NCBI GenBank assembly: GCA_905250125.1
Contig: CAJNOL010000044.1
Location: forward strand, 124,001 to 188,000
Length of the DNA stretch: 64,000 nucleotides
Direction of reading: 5' to 3'
Source: Rotaria sordida
Lineage: Eukaryota > Rotifera > Eurotatoria > Philodinida > Philodinidae
The stretch's first letter is position 1; each line of letters starts with the position of its first letter. The notes below the pieces were generated by a model. It was not told the origin of the DNA and did not search any database. It saw only the letters and a program-made list of their open reading frames with translations. A program made the position numbers and the translations under genes. Of this stretch, positions 59,665-64,000 are shown in pieces.

Positions 59665-62600
59665 TTTTGTTTCTTTATGGATTTTTCTTTAATGTGCAAT
59701 TTCATTTTTTTTTTTTTCATCTTATTGTTGTCTGTTTTGTATACTCTAATTCTCCATTCTCAGGCTTGTTTCTTTACTTTTTTCCTTCTGTATATATTTA
59801 TGACTTCAACTTTTTTTTTCTTCTTTTCTAATACTATCCCTTATATCAAATTAACAAAAAAAAAACAAAATTAGAATTTAGATATGGGATAATCTCTCAT
59901 TCTCCTTTTTTTTTCTCGGATATTAAATATATATGCCTATATCTTTATTAATATTGATATAATCGTTCAAAATAAAATACATTCTCTTACACAAATACTT
60001 TCTTTTCATTATGATAATCACAAGTAATTATTTTTTGATAAAATGAAACAGATAAATTTTAACTAGTCCGAATTATTTTTCACATGATATAGTAAACATA
60101 AAGATAGTTATATATTTCATTTTATATCATTCAATACAATCAATTGTTGTTGTTAATGAGATACTCACTCAACTAAGAGCTAATTTCAATCATTTTTGAT
60201 TGTAATAAATATCTTTATCAGTAATTGCTGTTACTTATTTACTCTTCTTTTCTTTCTCGTCTCTTAATTTATACACCAACATTCTTCAAAACTATTCCAT
60301 TACATACTTCACCTGTTCGATTACATTCAAGTTTACCTGCAGCTACCTATGACATGTCAATCTATTTGTTTAATTTGTGAAAAGTTAATTTTATGTATAT
60401 AGTATGTTTGAATTTTGACCTCGAATGTTGAGACTATATTTTTTTTTTTTCGAATTCACGGATTGATTTCGATATTTATTCTGTTAGCGGTTAACATTGC
60501 ACGAGCAATCTGTACATTATACAAAATAATCTAGAAGATATTTATTATATTGAGTACATGTGTGTATAATCGACTTTTTTTTTTATATGAAAAACATACT
60601 ATTGAATAGAAGCTTGTGCATTGATGGTGAATAAATCATATTTACCGTCCTTGAATAGAATTTGTTGCACCAAAATTTAATTCTCACTGGCAATATTCAA
60701 TGGTTGGTTCTATTGTATTCTATGTTTCTTTTGGACAATGATCGAATTTTATTTTCATTGGATTACTTCTCTATTATAACATTTAATTTATGTACGGTAA
60801 AGTAATATAAGTCGATAGGAACAAACTTGTAATAATAAAAAGCATATTTTCAATAGTTTTTCAATATTATTTGACTAATATATATGTTAAAACTAAATAT
60901 TTTTATGGAAAAAAAAGAAAAAGATCAATGATTAAAAATAATAGAAAAACAAGAATCGTCATTTCTTTTATGCTGAAAACATGACTATGAAGAAGAATTG
61001 AAAAGAAGATGTTGACAATTATAAGATAAAAAATACAAAGATAAATGTGTTCGTAAGGCAGAATACCAAGTAACTATTCGATAAGACATTGGTGTACCGT
61101 TATTGTCATCTCATGAAATACATGGTAAGAGTTATCATCATCTCTTATTTCTCTCATAAAGTTATTAAAAAACGACAAGAGTATGCATATGAAAAGGTAA
61201 TATGTAAGTATTTTATGTATGTAAACACGATTCATGGTCATGTTAAATAATGTAATGAAAAAAAGCAATCGAAGTATTTTTTTTGTTTGAGAACTGTATG
61301 TTTTTGTAAGTTATATATTCTCATGGAATTTGAAATGAATCCTTCTTGAAAGAAAAACATAGAATATTTAAGAGTTTAATTTGAATAATTTAATAAATGT
61401 CTAAAAGTTTGTACGTATGGATAGAAAAAAAAAACGAATTCTTTGTATAATCATACCTAAATAATGTCCTTTTGTTTTTTTGTCAATACTATTTATTATC
61501 TATTTACTAACTATATGCATCTCTTTTTGTTTCATATTCAAACACTTTTTTTTTTATACCTTCATGTTTAGGATAACATTTTTCATAACACATGAGGTTT
61601 CCATTATGTGTTATATATATTACTGTTTTAGTAATTAATATTTGTGAAAGTATTTCGTATGGTCTCACGCTGATTCTTCTCATCATTATTGATGACATTT
61701 TTACTGATATTTTTCTAACTTGTTGTTATTATTATCTACACGTATTCATGGTCATTTTTTTTTCATTCTTCTGTTGCTACAATTATTATTCTTATATTCA
61801 AATATCATGATTTAAATAAATGAAAAATGATTCTTCAGTGAACTTTTTCACCTTCAATATACCTCTGATTGTGTTTGGCGTTCGTCTTAGTGGTTTTTTT
61901 TTTTTTGAAGGATTTGCAAATATATCTGCATCGTATTGTGGTATTGAATAGAATATGTTTGTCATTTTATATGGTTTTGTTTCAACAAAATCTAACTAAA
62001 TTTAAAATTTCATTTCTTGTGATTCTTGTACAATCGACTCTTGCCTTTTTTTTCTATGTTTATTTGACATTTACGTTCCTAATCGCATGTTATAAAACGG
62101 TGAAAAGAATTTTTTTTTTTCATGAAGCAAAAAAATAATAATCTAAGATGCTGATTAAGCGAGTAAACGGCACAGAAAAAGAAAAAAAAAAAAAAGAAAC
62201 ACTACATGATGTTGTTTTTTTTAACAATATATACACACGTACTTTTCGAGAATAAGAAACATAAAATGAGTAGGTGAATTTTGTTTCGTATCACTTTTCA
62301 CTTTCTTGTCAAGTGTCTGATTAATAATTACAAAATAAAAAACAACGAAATACAAAAATTAGAATCATATTTTATTCATAGAGCTATATCAGATATTCAA
62401 TATTTCTCTTATTTTTTCTATCATTCACACCTATGTGAGCATTCGTCACTATTACTCAATGGAATGAAATCATTTCTCAACAGATTTTGTTCTATTTTCT
62501 TTCTTTCTTTCTTTTTCACCCTGCTTAAGTTTTATATTTTTATGATCAAAATAATAAGGTATGAATGTAATATTACTAAAATTCACCTATGTTTTGTTCA

Positions 62601-63100
62601 AATAAAATTATTAAAATTATTATTAGTTAACTTAGTAATGAATGTCATGTTATAAAAAGTAGATAAAGTCAACTCATTGACATTGTAGAGAATACGAGAG
62701 AATTGAAACAGAACTGTTTTAATTGTTCAGAAAGAAAATAAAAAGAGGAAGAAAAGAAGGTTAGAACAGTATGGAGAGCTCAGAAAACGGAACTGTTCAA
62801 GGCGATAGATAGACGCATCGATTTGTCTCAATTAATAGCTAAGCTTTATCTTTATCTTCCTCTTTGTCGTAAACAAAATGAAAGTCACGTTCTCCAATAT
62901 CAACAAAAAAAAAAAAAAATTGTCGACAGAGCTATTGTCTCAAGGTCGCATCTATTCTAGTATAGAAGCTGTTCATTAGTCTCTTCTTTCATTGTGTTTT
63001 TTCTTCGTTTTATTGACAAACTTCGAGCGTATATGAGTAGTCGCGTATTCATTTATTTCTCTATCAATATATAATTCGTATATATATATAGATTTGTCCA
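59665..63100. other. Afadin 3' end and intergenic DNA
   Basis: T-rich 3' UTR with AATAAA near 59970, then 3 kb of AT-rich DNA. A possible minus-strand terminal exon lies at 60269-60346 (listed separately). Short hydrophobic ORFs at 61592-62655 look like chance products of T-rich sequence. Confidence 0.45.
60269..60346 (-). other. Possible terminal exon of an unmodelled gene
   Basis: On the minus strand, TCATAG is followed by an open frame of 25 codons, VAAGKLECNRTGEVCNGIVL then KNVGV and TAA. Its composition is not AT-driven and includes two cysteines. I could not find a convincing upstream exon, so it may be a relic or chance. Confidence 0.25.
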
Positions 63101-63900
63101 ATGGCTTTGCACAAATTTTCCAAACCAAAATCATTTCATATCGATTATTGTGGTTGTACAGCAGCAACATTACTTTTAAATGAATCATCAATACGAGATG
63201 CAATTAATTTCATTCGACAAGTTAAATCAAAAAGTGAATTTGTTAAAACAACAATATCAGTATGTCGAGATGGTGTTAAAATTATCTATGAAAATGAACA
63301 TAAATATTCTACACATGTACCATCTTCTATGATTGCTGGTTCAGTTATTGGAAAATCTCCTTTCAATGATACTCTTGGTATGTAATTTAATTAAAAATTT
63401 TAATTAAAAAAAACAAAAACTTTTTTTGTTTTTTGTTTCGAAAATTAGGTGTTGTTTATATATCACCACTTACTGGTCGTCATTATCCAGCGTTTGTTCA
63501 TGTATACCGGTGTGATTCAACACGTACTGCTCAAAAATTATTACTTCGTATTCGTGCATATACACTTAATGATAATCATCGTTCTAAAATTGTACAACTC
63601 GAACAACATTTACTTCAACATAATTTACTTAATTTAGATAATTATGAAAGTTCAAAATCACAATTACAATCATCAAATACAACAACTTTAAAATCTAATA
63701 AAACAAGTGCAAATATTTCATCTTCATCAACAAATTCTAGTAGTCGACAAGATAAAATCGATCCAGTTAAATCAATTACAGAAGAATTTCAAAAAAAACT
63801 TCATTCACAAGAACCTCTTCTATTTCCACCTAAAGATTATGATACAGTACATGTATCACATGGAAATATTCAACGAGCACAAGCATGGAAAAGTACAGAG
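63101..63900 (+). CDS. PTB/PH-like domain protein, 5' part only
   Basis: Exons 63101-63377 and 63449-63900 join in phase 1; a GTAAAAAG donor at 63901 shows the gene runs past the window. The 243 visible residues start MALHKFSKPKSFHIDYCGC. They continue with a helix (SIRDAINFIRQVKSK), a strand pair (KTTISVCRDGVKIIYENE), a strand region (THVPSSMIAGSVIGKSPF), then LGVVYISPLTGRHYPAFVHV and a closing helix DSTRTAQKLLLRIRAYTL. Strand-helix order and the C-terminal helix fit a phosphotyrosine-binding (PTB/PID) fold, the sort used by signalling adaptors. A Ser/Asn/Thr-rich linker follows. The exact family is not recognised. Confidence 0.65.
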
Positions 63901-64000
63901 GTAAAAAGAAAAACATTTTGATTGAATAAGAATTTCGTACATACACTTTCTCTTTTCACATTCCGCACACTCACTCGTACTTCACATTAAAGGTTGCCTT

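Noticed and set aside
1-64000. tRNA, rRNA, CRISPR arrays or bacterial-type operons
   Set aside because: No cloverleaf, rRNA core or spaced repeat arrays were recognised by eye; a tRNA scan was not possible.

Overview
The window is eukaryotic nuclear DNA from a small invertebrate. It is AT-rich and has many compact introns of about 50-70 nt with GT..AG ends. The genes are clearly metazoan: eIF3a, GatC, dynactin p50, TMEM39, MEIOB, a deoxynucleoside kinase, afadin and an Orai relic. These features, the splice acceptors lying directly before several start codons (as expected for spliced-leader trans-splicing) and a decaying fungal-like methyltransferase best suit a bdelloid rotifer (Rotaria/Adineta type). 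That assignment is inference. All gene models were built by hand by joining exons whose phases agree.

Layout. 1-0.86 kb: Orai Ca2+ channel relic with two in-frame TGA codons at tryptophan positions (+). 2.0-2.9 kb: decaying SAM methyltransferase (-). 5.0 kb: 126-bp Harbinger-like MITE. 5.45-18.4 kb: a tight + strand cluster of a 121-aa possible histone-fold protein, eIF3a (11 exons), mitochondrial GatC and an F-box/LRR protein, with short gaps and 3' splice sites just before the starts, so probably a trans-spliced operon. 18.9-22.0 kb: proline-rich repeat protein (+). 22.6-30 kb: a small secreted-peptide family (one intact gene, two relics) plus two large foldback elements. 30.45-34.9 kb: TMEM39 followed by DCTN2 on the - strand, probably a second operon. 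37.3-39.1 kb: cyclin-like protein (+). 40.8-43.6 kb: MEIOB (+), convergent with a deoxynucleoside kinase at 43.7-44.7 kb (-). 44.8-46.5 kb: two foldback elements head to tail. 47.2-59.7 kb: afadin/canoe in 25 exons (+). 63.1 kb to the end: 5' part of a PTB/PH-like protein (+), cut by the window edge.

Two features stand out. First, long near-perfect inverted repeats (foldback elements) of at least six sequence types fill intergenic DNA and large introns of otherwise compact genes; two types occur twice. Second, short secreted-peptide genes share a signal-peptide exon and a phase-1 intron but differ in the mature part, with one locus duplicated locally and decaying.

The genes serve housekeeping and cell-biological roles (translation initiation, mitochondrial Gln-tRNA formation, dynein transport, junctions, nucleotide salvage, meiotic recombination) and do not form a single pathway.
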